Assembly (NCBI RefSeq): GCF_040545335.1
Contig: NZ_JBEPLU010000002.1
Location: 744,001 to 808,000, forward strand
DNA length: 64,000 bases
Source: Phenylobacterium koreense
Lineage (GTDB): Bacteria; Pseudomonadota; Alphaproteobacteria; Caulobacterales; Caulobacteraceae
Reading direction: 5' to 3'
Below are positions 51,301 to 59,210 of this stretch, piece by piece. Within the stretch, counting starts at the first letter, position 1. Each line of letters starts with the position of its first letter. A program made the translations under genes and the position numbers. Below the pieces are notes generated by a model. That model ran no database searches, had not been told where the DNA came from, and was given only the letters and a program-made list of their open reading frames with translations.

Positions 51301-51550
51301 CGAAGGACGGGCGCTGCGCGACGTCCTGCTCGAAGCTGGAGCTATCCGGTTCAAGCCGATCCTGCTCACCGCTCTGGCGGCCATGATCGGCGCTGCGGTG
51401 ATCCTCACGGACCCGATCTTCCAGGGCCTGGCGATCTCGCTGCTTTTCGGCCTGGCCTCGTCGACCCTGCTGACGGTGCTGGTGATCCCGGCGCTCTATG
51501 TGGTCCTACGGGACGACGGCCTCCCGGCGACAAGTCGGGCGGATGACTGA
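48341..51550 (+). CDS. RND-family efflux permease
   Basis: A 1069-residue inner membrane proton-driven exporter of the AcrB/HAE superfamily. It has about 12 membrane helices and two large periplasmic loops. The TM4 segment FSIGILVDDAIVMIENIARH carries the adjacent Asp pair of the proton relay. Length is standard. The GTP-independent substrates cannot be read from sequence; linkage to SQR, rhodanese and an ArsR sensor suggests a sulfur compound or a stress-related toxic product (inferred). It overlaps the MFP by ATGA. Confidence 0.93.
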   Translation: MNLGISGRLTRATIGSPLTPLFLLAAIAVGLLALTSIPREEEPQISVPMVDIMVAAPGLRAPDAIELVGKPLEAIVKSVTEVEHVYTSADDNQVMVTARFKVGVDPDAAAVRIHEKVRANYDRIPAGIPEPLIQTRGINDVPTLVLTLSPKPGAAGQWTDQALYEIAGKLRTEVAKVEDVGLTFIVGGRAQEIRVEPDPARLAMHGVSLTALMDTVRQANRAFPAGQVRNDGQALDITAGRTLANATEIGLLALPSTKGERVYVRDVADVVTAPREDQARAWRSVRVGQSWSEAPAVSLAIAKRKGANAVVVSQAVLARVESLKGALLPASLDVAVTRDYGETANEKANELLFHLGLATASIVVLIGFAIGWREAGVTAVVIPTTILLTLFASNLMGYTINRVSLFALIFSIGILVDDAIVMIENIARHWAMNDGRSRIDAAVEAVAEVGNPTIVATLTVVAALLPMLFVSGLMGPYMAPIPVNASAAMVFSFFVAVVIAPWLMVRFARRTLAAGAHGDHGEGLLGRLYRRVAGRVIATRRSALWFLVGVGLATLAACAMFATKTVTVKLLPFDNKSELQVVLDLPEGSSLEDTQRALTKAATIVRAVPEVTAIDAYAGTASPFNFNGLVRHYYLRNRLEMGDLAIGLAPKADRDRNSHQIALDLRRRLSDLALPAGSTIKVVEAPPGPPVMATLLAEVYGPDAATRRAVAERVKAIFHEIPFVVDVDDSWGQPRPGLRLAPDRERLEALGVSERDVYDSIGAALNGQVLGYAHRGESRDPLEITVRLPQSARTWGQGLAALPVARARDGRLVELGEVVVASQEPGATHIFRRDGRDVDMVQAELAGAYEAPIYGMLDINRAIGDGDWQNVPRPAIRLHGQPESELAPTVLWDGEWEITWVTFRDMGAAFAVALVGIYVLVVAQFKSFRLPLVILTPVPLTLVGIVIGHMLFRAPFTATSMIGFIALAGIIVRNSILLVDFIRHARTEGRALRDVLLEAGAIRFKPILLTALAAMIGAAVILTDPIFQGLAISLLFGLASSTLLTVLVIPALYVVLRDDGLPATSRADD

Positions 51551-51584
51551 TTGCAAACACTTTCGCATATTCTACATCAACCAC

Positions 51585-51920
51585 ATGATGGCCACCCTCG
51601 CCCCCCCACAACAGGATGCCTCCGCCTTGGAGGCCTGCGCCCGTAGCGCGGCGCGGCTGCTCAAGCTGCTCGCCAGCGAGCAGCGCCTGCTGCTCCTGTG
51701 CCGGCTGCTGGAAGGCGAAAGCTCCGTGGGCGAACTGGCTGAGTATGCCCGACTGGCGCCGTCGGCGGCCTCACAGCACCTGGCGAAAATGCGGGCCGAG
51801 GGCCTCGTGCGCACGCGCCGAGAGGCCCAGACGATCTTCTATAGCCTCGACGATGATGACGCGGTGCAGTTGCTGACGACGCTCTCGGACATCTACCGGA
51901 GGAACGCGGCCGCCTGTTGA
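51585..51920 (+). CDS. ArsR-family regulator after the RND pump
   Basis: A 111-residue winged-helix regulator. The DNA-binding part reads LLASEQRLLLLCRLLEGESS, LAPSAASQHLAKMRAEGL and RTRREAQTIFYSL, close to BigR/SqrR. Cys39 occupies the first switch position; the only late Cys is the C-terminal residue C111, six residues off the classic spacing. The start is the ATG at 51585 or the next codon. It lies 34 bases after the RND gene, with a CGCATAT half-site (51564-51570) between, and upstream of the convergent cyd genes. Confidence 0.88.
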   Translation: MMATLAPPQQDASALEACARSAARLLKLLASEQRLLLLCRLLEGESSVGELAEYARLAPSAASQHLAKMRAEGLVRTRREAQTIFYSLDDDDAVQLLTTLSDIYRRNAAAC

Positions 51921-52201
51921 CGGCGCAGCGCACCTGGCCTCGCACCGGGCACTCCCCCGAACGGCCAGGCCCTGGGAGGCCACCATCACGAGCGCCGCCC
52001 GACTTGGCCAGCTGGGATGAGCCTCCAGGCGAGGCCCTCGCCGCGCCGCTTGCGAGTCAAACATCGCCGAGATGCTCGGCGATCCACGAGCAGCCGTCGC
52101 CGGAACGGCGCGGCGGGCGGCGCGGAACCCGTCACGGCGCTTGGCCGGCCGCGCGCCACTCTGGTAGCCGCCCGTCTCCCGACCGGCGACGGCGGGCAGC
52201 T

Positions 52202-52315
52202 TCAGGCGCCGTCTTCTCCCTCGCGATCGGCGAGATGGAACTCGTGCCACATCCCATTGAGGATGCCAAAGCTGACGGCCAAGCCCAGGCCCAGGACCCA
52301 CGCAAAATACCACAT
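52202..52315 (-). CDS. cydX: Cytochrome bd oxidase small subunit CydX
   Basis: A 37-residue single-helix protein starting MWYFAWVLGLGLAVSFGILN, which matches the CydX/YbgT family known to stabilise the haems of CydAB. The ATG at 52315 is preceded by GGAGAGG. The gene lies 10 bases after the cydB stop and is surely co-translated. The C-terminus (ADREGEDGA) is polar. Too short for default gene calling. Confidence 0.92.
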   Translation of the reverse strand: MWYFAWVLGLGLAVSFGILNGMWHEFHLADREGEDGA

Positions 52316-52325
52316 ACGCCTCTCC

Positions 52326-53474
52326 TCAGTAGAGATCGGGGTTGGTGGTGAGCGCGCCCACCGTCGAACGGCCCCACATGACCTTGAAGGCCCAGGCGGT
52401 ATAGGCCAGCACGATCGGCAGAAAGACGATCGTCACCAGCAGCATGATGAAGAGCGTCATGTGGCTCGACGAGGCGTTCCACACCGTAAGACTGGACCGC
52501 GGATCGATACTGCTCGGCAGAATGTACGGGAACATCGAGAGCCCGACGGTGGAGATTATGCCGAGGGCGGCGACGGAAGAGCCGAGGAAGGCCGGGGCCT
52601 CGCGGCCGGCCCGAATCCCCAGGAGGGCGCCCGCCATCCCGAGGAACCCAGCCGCCGGCGCGATCCACATCCAGGGATAGACGCCGAAATTGTCCAGCCA
52701 GGCGCCTGGCGCGGCCACGGTGCTTGAGCGGAGCGGATTGGAGGCCCCGGCCAGGTCCGCAGCGCCTTCCAGGCGGTAACCGAGACCGCCCAGTGCGGCG
52801 AAGGCGTATCCCGCTGCGAAGAGGATCATCGCCGCGAGCGCACTGATCGTGCCGAAGGCCCTCGCCCGCTCACGGACTGGGCCCTTCTCGGCCTTCAGCG
52901 TCAGCCAGGCGGCTCCGTGGGTCACTAGCATAGCCACCGAAAGCAACCCACTAAGCAGCGTAAACGGCGTGAAGAGGCCGAAGAAACCACCCTCATAGGT
53001 CGCGCGCAGATCGCTATCGAGGCGGAAGGGAATACCTTGCAGGACATTGCCGACCGCCACGCCGAACACCAATGCCGGTGCAAATCCGCCGACGAAAAGC
53101 GCCCAGTCCCAGCCCGCACGCCAGGCCTTCGATGGCCGCTTGGAGCGATACTTGAACCCCACCGGCCTAAGGATCAGCGCCGCCAGCACGGCGAACATGG
53201 CCAGATAGAAGCCGGAAAAGCTGACGGCGTAGACGAACGGCCAGGCCGCGAAGATCGCCCCGCCCCCGAGGATGAACCACACCTGGTTGCCTTCCCAGGT
53301 CGGTCCGATGGTGTTGATCACCATGCGCCGCTCGCCATCGGTTCGCGCAACGAACGGCAACAGCGAGGCCACGCCGAGATCGAAACCGTCGGAGACGGCG
53401 AAGCCGATGAGCAGGACGCCCATAAGGCCCCACCAGATGACCCTGAGGGTCGGGTAATCGAGAGGAATGTCCAT
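52326..53474 (-). CDS. cydB: Cytochrome bd ubiquinol oxidase subunit II CydB
   Basis: A 382-residue integral membrane subunit with about eight helices. The N-terminus includes RVIWWGLMGVLLIGFAVSDG, then GPTWEGNQVWFILGGGAIFA, AGWDWALFVGG and, at the end, the LTVWNASSSHMTLFIML segment; all are typical of CydB. It lies 11 bases after cydA and is followed by cydX. With CydA it forms the high-affinity quinol oxidase that tolerates cyanide and sulfide. Confidence 0.96.
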   Translation of the reverse strand: MDIPLDYPTLRVIWWGLMGVLLIGFAVSDGFDLGVASLLPFVARTDGERRMVINTIGPTWEGNQVWFILGGGAIFAAWPFVYAVSFSGFYLAMFAVLAALILRPVGFKYRSKRPSKAWRAGWDWALFVGGFAPALVFGVAVGNVLQGIPFRLDSDLRATYEGGFFGLFTPFTLLSGLLSVAMLVTHGAAWLTLKAEKGPVRERARAFGTISALAAMILFAAGYAFAALGGLGYRLEGAADLAGASNPLRSSTVAAPGAWLDNFGVYPWMWIAPAAGFLGMAGALLGIRAGREAPAFLGSSVAALGIISTVGLSMFPYILPSSIDPRSSLTVWNASSSHMTLFIMLLVTIVFLPIVLAYTAWAFKVMWGRSTVGALTTNPDLY

Positions 53475-53485
53475 GTTCGGATGTC

Positions 53486-55051
53486 CTATTGGGCCGCCAG
53501 CCGGGCGGCATCGTCGGCCGTGAGCTCAGGGTGTTCGTGCTGAGCGTAGGGCCCGCGGCGGATGGTGCGCACGATCAGGCTCACCTCGATGACCGCGAGC
53601 GTTCCATAGAGGACCGTGAACCCGATTATCGTCATCCACACCTGGGCGGCGGTCAGGCTGGATGCGCCCAGGAAGGTGGGCAGCACCCCCTCCACCGCCC
53701 AAGGCTGGCGACCGAGTTCGGCGAGCGCCCAGCCGGACTCCGCGGCGATCCAGGGGAGCGGCATCATGGCGACGGCTGCCCACAGGAGCCACTTCGTCTC
53801 GTATCGCCGCAGGGAGGCGATCACGAACGCGGCGGCGAAGACCGCCACCTGCAGGAACCCGATTGCGGCCATCAGGCGGAATACCCAGAACATCACCGGG
53901 ACATTGGGCACGGTGTCCCACGCCGCCTTCTGGATCGTCGCGCTATCGGCTGTCCTCGGGTCGGCGACATAGCGCTTGAGGAGCAGGCCATAACCCAGGT
54001 CGCGCTTGGTCAACTCGAAAGCCTGGCGGGCCTCCAGGTCGGACGGGTCGGCCTTCAGCCGCTCCAGGGCGTCATAAGCCTTCACCCCGCTTTCGATGCG
54101 CGTTTCGGCGACCGCGACCAGCTCGAAGATGCCGGCCACTGGCTTGTCGATGCTGCGGGTGGCGATCAGTCCCAGGACGTAAGGGATCTTGACCTCCGCG
54201 TGGGTCTTGCGGTCGGCCAGGCTGGGAATCCCAAACGCAGTCAGTCCCGCCGGGGCCGGCTCGGTCTCCCACATCGCCTCCAGGGCGGCCAGCTTCATCT
54301 TTTGGTTGTCGGTCAGCGCATAGCCGCTCTCGTCGCCGAGGACGACGACCGATAGCGACGAGGCCAAACCAAAGGCCGCAGCGACCGCGAAAGAGCGCTT
54401 GGCGACCTGAGGCCACTTGCCCCACAGGAGCATGAGCGCCGAGACCCCGAGCACGAAGGCCGATGCGGTCACGTAGCCGGCGCTCACGGTATGGACGAAC
54501 TTCGCCTGGGCGACGGGGTTGAAGAGGACCTCACGGAAGCTGGTCACTTCCATGCGCATGGTTTCAGGATTGAAGGCCGCGCCGACCGGATTTTGCATCC
54601 AGCCGTTGGCGACCAGGATCCAGAGCGCCGACAGATTGGAGCCGAGGGCCACCATGAATGTGACGGCCAGGTGCCCAAGCCTCGAGAGCCGGTCCCAGCC
54701 GAAGAACATGAGGCCGACGAAGGTGGCCTCAAGGAAGAAGGCCATGAGGCCCTCGATGGCGAGCGGCGCGCCGAAGATGTCGCCCACATAGTGCGAGTAG
54801 TAGGACCAGTTCGTCCCGAACTCGAACTCCATGGTTAGGCCGGTGGCCACGCCGAGCACGAAGTTGATCCCGAAGACCGTGCCCCAGAATCGCGTGATCG
54901 TTCGCCAGATCGGGCGGCCGGTCATCACGTAGACGCTCTCCATGATCACCAGCAGGAACGACAGTCCCAAGGTGAGGGGCACGAACAGGAAGTGGTACAT
55001 CGCCGTGAGGGCGAACTGGAGCCTCGAGAGCTCAACGACACTCATGTCCAT
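53486..55051 (-). CDS. cydA: Cytochrome bd ubiquinol oxidase subunit I CydA
   Basis: The haem-carrying subunit of bd oxidase (521 residues) that reduces O2 to water with electrons from quinol. The haem-ligand segment LTAMYHFLFVP is near the N-terminus, a second His lies in KFVHTVSAGY, and GRQPWAVEGVLPT is the quinol-loop signature. The long Q-loop insertion of E. coli type is not obvious, so this is likely the short-Q-loop form. The start at 55051 has AAGG upstream; ATG 55045 is an alternative. It is divergent from cydD. Confidence 0.95.
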   Translation of the reverse strand: MDMSVVELSRLQFALTAMYHFLFVPLTLGLSFLLVIMESVYVMTGRPIWRTITRFWGTVFGINFVLGVATGLTMEFEFGTNWSYYSHYVGDIFGAPLAIEGLMAFFLEATFVGLMFFGWDRLSRLGHLAVTFMVALGSNLSALWILVANGWMQNPVGAAFNPETMRMEVTSFREVLFNPVAQAKFVHTVSAGYVTASAFVLGVSALMLLWGKWPQVAKRSFAVAAAFGLASSLSVVVLGDESGYALTDNQKMKLAALEAMWETEPAPAGLTAFGIPSLADRKTHAEVKIPYVLGLIATRSIDKPVAGIFELVAVAETRIESGVKAYDALERLKADPSDLEARQAFELTKRDLGYGLLLKRYVADPRTADSATIQKAAWDTVPNVPVMFWVFRLMAAIGFLQVAVFAAAFVIASLRRYETKWLLWAAVAMMPLPWIAAESGWALAELGRQPWAVEGVLPTFLGASSLTAAQVWMTIIGFTVLYGTLAVIEVSLIVRTIRRGPYAQHEHPELTADDAARLAAQ

Positions 55052-55099
55052 GACACGACCTTTTAGCTTGGCATCCCGACCAACGCGGAGCGCATCATT

Positions 55100-55126
55100 C
55101 ATATATGCTAAGATGCGCAAATACGC
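55100..55126. promoter_or_regulatory. Operator-like motif between cydA and cydD
   Basis: CATATATG (55100-55107) and ATGCGCAAATA (55113-55123) lie in the 87-base divergent promoter. The 11-mer is identical to bases in the ArsR operator at 46592-46602. The GCG-N6-CGC pair (55115-55126) makes a short inverted repeat. Confidence 0.5.
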
Positions 55127-55138
55127 GATTAGATTACA

Positions 55139-56761
55139 ATGACCGCCACGGACAACGGAAAAATCCAAGCAGCCTTAAAGTCCTGGGGTCGGGCCGCACA
55201 TGCTCCCCTTCCCGGCTTGACCGCCTTGACCCTCGTCAATTCGGCGGCCGCCGCCGGCTTCGCGGCGGGGCTGGCGCTGTTCCTGACGACCCGCTCGCCC
55301 GCTGCGCTGGGACTGATCATCGCAGCCTTGGTGGTGCGCGGCGCCGGCTCCTGGGGCGCCGCCCGGCTGGCCGCGCGCCATGCGCGCCGGGTCACCAGCG
55401 CGCTGCGCAGGCAGGCCGTGGCCGCGACACTCAATCGGCGCCGCGGTGCGAACCGCGCGGTGGGCGAAACCCTGGCGATCGCCATCGACGAGGTCGAAGC
55501 CCTGGACGGCTATTACGGTCGCTTCGCGCCAGCGGCGCTGGAGGCGCGGATCGCCCCGATCGCGGTCGCTGCGGCTGCGGCCCTCGCCAGCCCGGTCGCC
55601 TCAGCGATCATGCTGGCGACCATCATTCCCCTCATCGCCGCTCTCGCCCTGGCCGGAGGGGCGGCGGCCTCGGCCTCGCGCGGGCAGTTCGCGGCGCTCA
55701 GCCGCCTATCCGGCCACTTCGTGGATCGCATCCGCGCCCTGCCGGTGATCCTGGCCTTCGAGGCGCAGTCGCGCGAGACGCGCCACGTCGCCGTGGCCGC
55801 CCAGGAGGTGAGCGGCCGCACCCTGCAGGTCCTGCGCATCGCCTTCATCTCCACTGCGGCGCTTGAGTTCTTCGCCGCCCTGTCGGTAGCGCTCGTGGCG
55901 GTCTACTGCGGCTTCGCCCTCTTGGGTCTGCTGCCGTTCCCGGCGCCGGAGGCCCTTGATTTCCGCCGCGCCTTCATCGCTCTGGCGCTGGCCCCGGAAT
56001 TCTATGCTCCGCTGCGCCGCCTTGCCGGGGCCTATCATGAAAAGCAGCTCGGAGAGGCCGCCGCCGCTCGGCTGACGCGGCTCCTGAAGGACGTCCCCTC
56101 GCCGGCGGCGCCGGCCGCGCGAGCGCTCGCGACGGCTCCGCAGGTGCGGCTGCAAAGCGTCTCACTGCGCCTGGGCGACGTCACCGTGGGCCCAGTGGAT
56201 GCGGTCATGCCGGCCGGGCGCGTCACGGCCGTTGTCGGGCCGACGGGGTCGGGAAAATCGTCGCTGCTCGCCGCGATCCTGGGGCTCGAACCGGTCCAAA
56301 CCGGAATGGTGCGCCTGGAGGGGACGACCGGCGACTTGTCCGCGCCAGCTTTTGAGACCGCCGCCTGGGCCGGGCAGACGCCGGTCTTCCTGCCCGGATC
56401 GATCCTCGACAACCTCAAGGCCGTTGCTCCGGGCGCCAGCTGCAAAGACGTCATGGACATGGTGGAAAGGGTCGGTCTCGCCGCCGCCATCTCGGCCCGG
56501 CCCGCCGGCGTCGAGACCGTGCTGGACGAGCGCGGATCGGGCCTGTCGGGCGGCGAGCGGCGGCGGCTGGCCCTCGCGCGGGCGCTGCTCAAGCCAGCCC
56601 CGCTCCTGGTGCTCGACGAGCCCACCGCCGATCTAGACGCGGCCGCGGAGGCGGAGATCATCGCGATCATCCGGGCCGCGGCCGGGTCGCGCACCGTGCT
56701 CGTCGCCACTCACTCCGAGCAGCTGGCTGCTGCGGCCGACCAGATCCTGAGGCTGGAATGA
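55139..56761 (+). CDS. cydD: Heterodimeric ABC exporter subunit CydD
   Basis: A 540-residue ABC exporter half with an N-terminal six-helix membrane domain and a C-terminal ATPase (Walker A GPTGSGKSS, signature LSGGERRRLALARALL, Walker B LLVLDEPTADLD). CydDC is needed to assemble cytochrome bd; it exports thiols or handles haem. It starts 16 bases after an operator-like 11-mer with no clear RBS. It overlaps cydC by ATGA and is divergent from cydA. Confidence 0.93.
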   Translation: MTATDNGKIQAALKSWGRAAHAPLPGLTALTLVNSAAAAGFAAGLALFLTTRSPAALGLIIAALVVRGAGSWGAARLAARHARRVTSALRRQAVAATLNRRRGANRAVGETLAIAIDEVEALDGYYGRFAPAALEARIAPIAVAAAAALASPVASAIMLATIIPLIAALALAGGAAASASRGQFAALSRLSGHFVDRIRALPVILAFEAQSRETRHVAVAAQEVSGRTLQVLRIAFISTAALEFFAALSVALVAVYCGFALLGLLPFPAPEALDFRRAFIALALAPEFYAPLRRLAGAYHEKQLGEAAAARLTRLLKDVPSPAAPAARALATAPQVRLQSVSLRLGDVTVGPVDAVMPAGRVTAVVGPTGSGKSSLLAAILGLEPVQTGMVRLEGTTGDLSAPAFETAAWAGQTPVFLPGSILDNLKAVAPGASCKDVMDMVERVGLAAAISARPAGVETVLDERGSGLSGGERRRLALARALLKPAPLLVLDEPTADLDAAAEAEIIAIIRAAAGSRTVLVATHSEQLAAAADQILRLE

Positions 56762-58392
56762 AACGCCGCTCGCCCATCGACGCCTTTCTGCGTGATCAAG
56801 CCCGTCGCCGACACGGGGATCTCGCGATCGCTGCGATCTCGGGCGCGGCCTGGGGGACGGCCGCGACGCTGATGCTCGGCCTGTCGGGCTGGTTTCTGGC
56901 CGGCGCCGCCATGGCCGGCGTGGCCGGTCTCGTGGCAGTCCAGGCGTTCAACTACCTGCTCCCCAGCGCTGGCCTTCGCGCATTCGCCATCGTCCGCACG
57001 GTCGGGCGTTACGGTGAGCGCTTTTTTTCGCATCGTGCGGCCTTGCATGCCCTGGCTGCCTTGCGCCCGGCGTTGTTCGCGGGCATCGCCGCCCTGCCCC
57101 CAGGTCGAGCGCTGGCCCTGTCGAGCGGCGAGGCCTCAGCCCGGCTCGTCCAGGACGTCGACGCGGTCGAGACGCTCTTCGTGCGTCGCTCATCGGCCTG
57201 GACGGCGGCGGCTTCGACGCTCGCCGGGGCCGGCGCGATCTTCCTGGCCTCACCGCCGGCGGCCGCCTTCTTCATCACCGGTATGGCCGCGCAGGTCCTC
57301 GCCCTCCGAAGCATGGGCGCGGCCCTGACCGCCGCGCCGTCGGCCGAACAGCTCACGGCCGCAGGCCGCCTGAAGGATGCGCTGGGCGCCTATGTTCCGG
57401 CGGTCGCGGAGTTGCGCTGCTTTGGTCTGATGGAACAGGCGATCGACGCGGTCATGGCGCGCGACGAGGAGCTGTCGGCCGCGGTCCGCCGGCGGCGCGA
57501 CGCCGACGCGATGCTGGACCTTGTACAGGCCGTACTGGCCGGCCTAACCCTGGTGGGCGTAGCGGCGCTCTCGGCTGACGCGAGCCTGCCGCTTGCCGCC
57601 TTGGCCGTACTCTGCGCCTTCGCGGGCCTGGAGGGAATCGCCGGGCTCGTCCACGCCTCGCGCGAGCAGGGCGGCGCATCGACGGCGATCGCGCGGCTCA
57701 ATGCGACCATTTCCGATCCCGTAGGTCCTGATATGGCTGAAAGTAAGGATCGTGCGCGCCTGGTAGGCCGTTTGCAGATCGATGGCCTCGCCCTGCGGCC
57801 GGGCGAACGGCTCGCGCTCGTCGGCCCGGCCGGCGCCGGCAAGACCACCTTGATGGAAGCGCTGGTCGGTCTGCGGGCCGCGCCCCCGGAACGGCTGCTG
57901 ATCGATGATCGTCCGGTTGAGCTCGACCATCCAGGCTGGGCCCGGGCTCTGTTCGCCTATGCGCCGCAGGACGCCCAGCTTCTCACGGGATCGGTCGCCG
58001 ACAACCTGCGCCTCGGGGCGCCTGACGCCGATGAGGCGGCGCTCTGGCAGGCCCTTTCCGACGCGCAGCTTCAGGCGCGGATCATGCAGCTTCCTCACGG
58101 CCTCCACACCTGGATCGGCGATGGCGGCGAGGTGCTCTCGGGCGGCGAACGCCGACGCTTGGCGCTCGCCCGCGCGCTGTTGCGCCCTGCGCCCTGGCTG
58201 CTGCTCGATGAGCCGACGGAAGGTCTGGACCCCGCGACCGAGGCCGCCGTGGTCGCGGCGCTCGATGAGCGCCTTTGCAGGACCGGCCAAGGCCTCGTCC
58301 TGATCAGTCACAGGCGCGCGCCGCTGCGCCTTACACCGCTGCAGATCGATGTCCGGGGCCATCAGTCCGCAAGCAAACGCCAAGCACCGTAG
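56758..58392 (+). CDS. cydC: Heterodimeric ABC exporter subunit CydC
   Basis: A 544-residue ABC exporter half. Membrane helices span about residues 20-280; RTVGRYGERFFSHRAAL in the first cytoplasmic part is a CydC trait. The ATPase has GPAGAGKTT (Walker A), LSGGERRRLALARALL and LLLDEPTEGLDP. It pairs with CydD, whose stop it overlaps by ATGA. With cydABX, the full set for a working bd oxidase is present. Confidence 0.93.
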   Translation: MKRRSPIDAFLRDQARRRHGDLAIAAISGAAWGTAATLMLGLSGWFLAGAAMAGVAGLVAVQAFNYLLPSAGLRAFAIVRTVGRYGERFFSHRAALHALAALRPALFAGIAALPPGRALALSSGEASARLVQDVDAVETLFVRRSSAWTAAASTLAGAGAIFLASPPAAAFFITGMAAQVLALRSMGAALTAAPSAEQLTAAGRLKDALGAYVPAVAELRCFGLMEQAIDAVMARDEELSAAVRRRRDADAMLDLVQAVLAGLTLVGVAALSADASLPLAALAVLCAFAGLEGIAGLVHASREQGGASTAIARLNATISDPVGPDMAESKDRARLVGRLQIDGLALRPGERLALVGPAGAGKTTLMEALVGLRAAPPERLLIDDRPVELDHPGWARALFAYAPQDAQLLTGSVADNLRLGAPDADEAALWQALSDAQLQARIMQLPHGLHTWIGDGGEVLSGGERRRLALARALLRPAPWLLLDEPTEGLDPATEAAVVAALDERLCRTGQGLVLISHRRAPLRLTPLQIDVRGHQSASKRQAP

Positions 58393-58773
58393 GCGGCGAG
58401 CTCAAGAACGAGGCAGGCGAACAAGCGACGCGCCAGCAACATGTGGCGAGCCATGAGCGGAACGCCGCACGCGCCAGGCCTTCCGCCGTCGAGGCTGCTG
58501 ATCACGAACAGGTCCCTGCGCGCTTCAGCCCGCTTGTCCCGACCTCGCAGTGAGTTCGCCCCCAGCGCTATCGAGATGAGACGCTGCAGCTGGCGAACGG
58601 ATCACCTGGATCAGCGCCCCTTTTCGATCATATCTGAAGCGCTGGCGGGGAGTTCAGCGCCGCACGCGAACTTCGCTATGGCGGGGCTCGGCGACGTTTG
58701 ATTTGAGCTTGCTCAATGCCAGCCCGCTCGATGAGGCTCAGCCTGCTATAATCGACGGCGTCAGGAGTGATGC
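58393..58773. other. Gene-free stretch before the DUF302 gene
   Basis: About 380 bases without a convincing reading frame. The only clear element is the FNR-type palindrome near its right end (58703-58716). Confidence 0.6.
58703..58716. promoter_or_regulatory. FNR-type palindrome upstream of the DUF302 gene
   Basis: TTGAGCTTGCTCAA is a perfect inverted repeat with the TTGA-N6-TCAA core. Its centre is about 64 bases before the ATG at 58774. Confidence 0.6.
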
Positions 58774-59163
58774 ATGAGCTACTATTTCGCCAAGAAGGTG
58801 GCCGGTGGCTTCGATGAGGTCGTCTCCGCCACGCGGCAGGCGCTCGCCGCCGAGGGGTTCGGAGTCATCAGCGAGATCGACGTTCAGGCCACACTGCGGG
58901 CCAAACTCGGCGCGGACTTCCGGCCATACCTCATTTTGGGGGCCTGCAATCCCGCACTGGCGCACCAGGCGCTGCTGATCGAAGACAAAGTCGGGACAAT
59001 GCTTCCCTGCAATGTTGTGGTTCAGGCCCTGCCTGAAGGCCAGGGCGTCGAGGTCGCCGCCGTCGATCCGGTCGCTTCGATGAGCGCCATAGCCAATCCT
59101 GATTTGCGTAATGCGGCCTTGGCCGTGAGCAAGAAGCTTCAGGCGGTCATCGCCCGTCTCTGA
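58774..59163 (+). CDS. DUF302-family protein
   Basis: A 129-residue protein of the DUF302 family. MSYYFAKKVAGGFDEVVSAT, VISEIDVQATLRAKLG, YLILGACNPALAHQAL and MLPCNVVVQ are the family landmarks, including the conserved Gly-Ala-Cys-Asn-Pro and Pro-Cys-Asn-Val. It has no signal peptide. DUF302 genes are often found near sulfur, nitrogen or respiration genes but the function is unknown. An FNR-type box sits upstream, so it likely belongs to the low-oxygen regulon here. Confidence 0.88.
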   Translation: MSYYFAKKVAGGFDEVVSATRQALAAEGFGVISEIDVQATLRAKLGADFRPYLILGACNPALAHQALLIEDKVGTMLPCNVVVQALPEGQGVEVAAVDPVASMSAIANPDLRNAALAVSKKLQAVIARL

Positions 59164-59210
59164 ACAGGTCGCGCCAGGCTCAAAATGACAGCATGCGACC
59201 TGGACCGGGG

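Noticed and set aside
51921..52201. A gene in the gap between the third ArsR gene and cydX.
   Set aside because: Frames on both strands are Arg/Pro-rich shadows without ribosome sites or recognisable domains.
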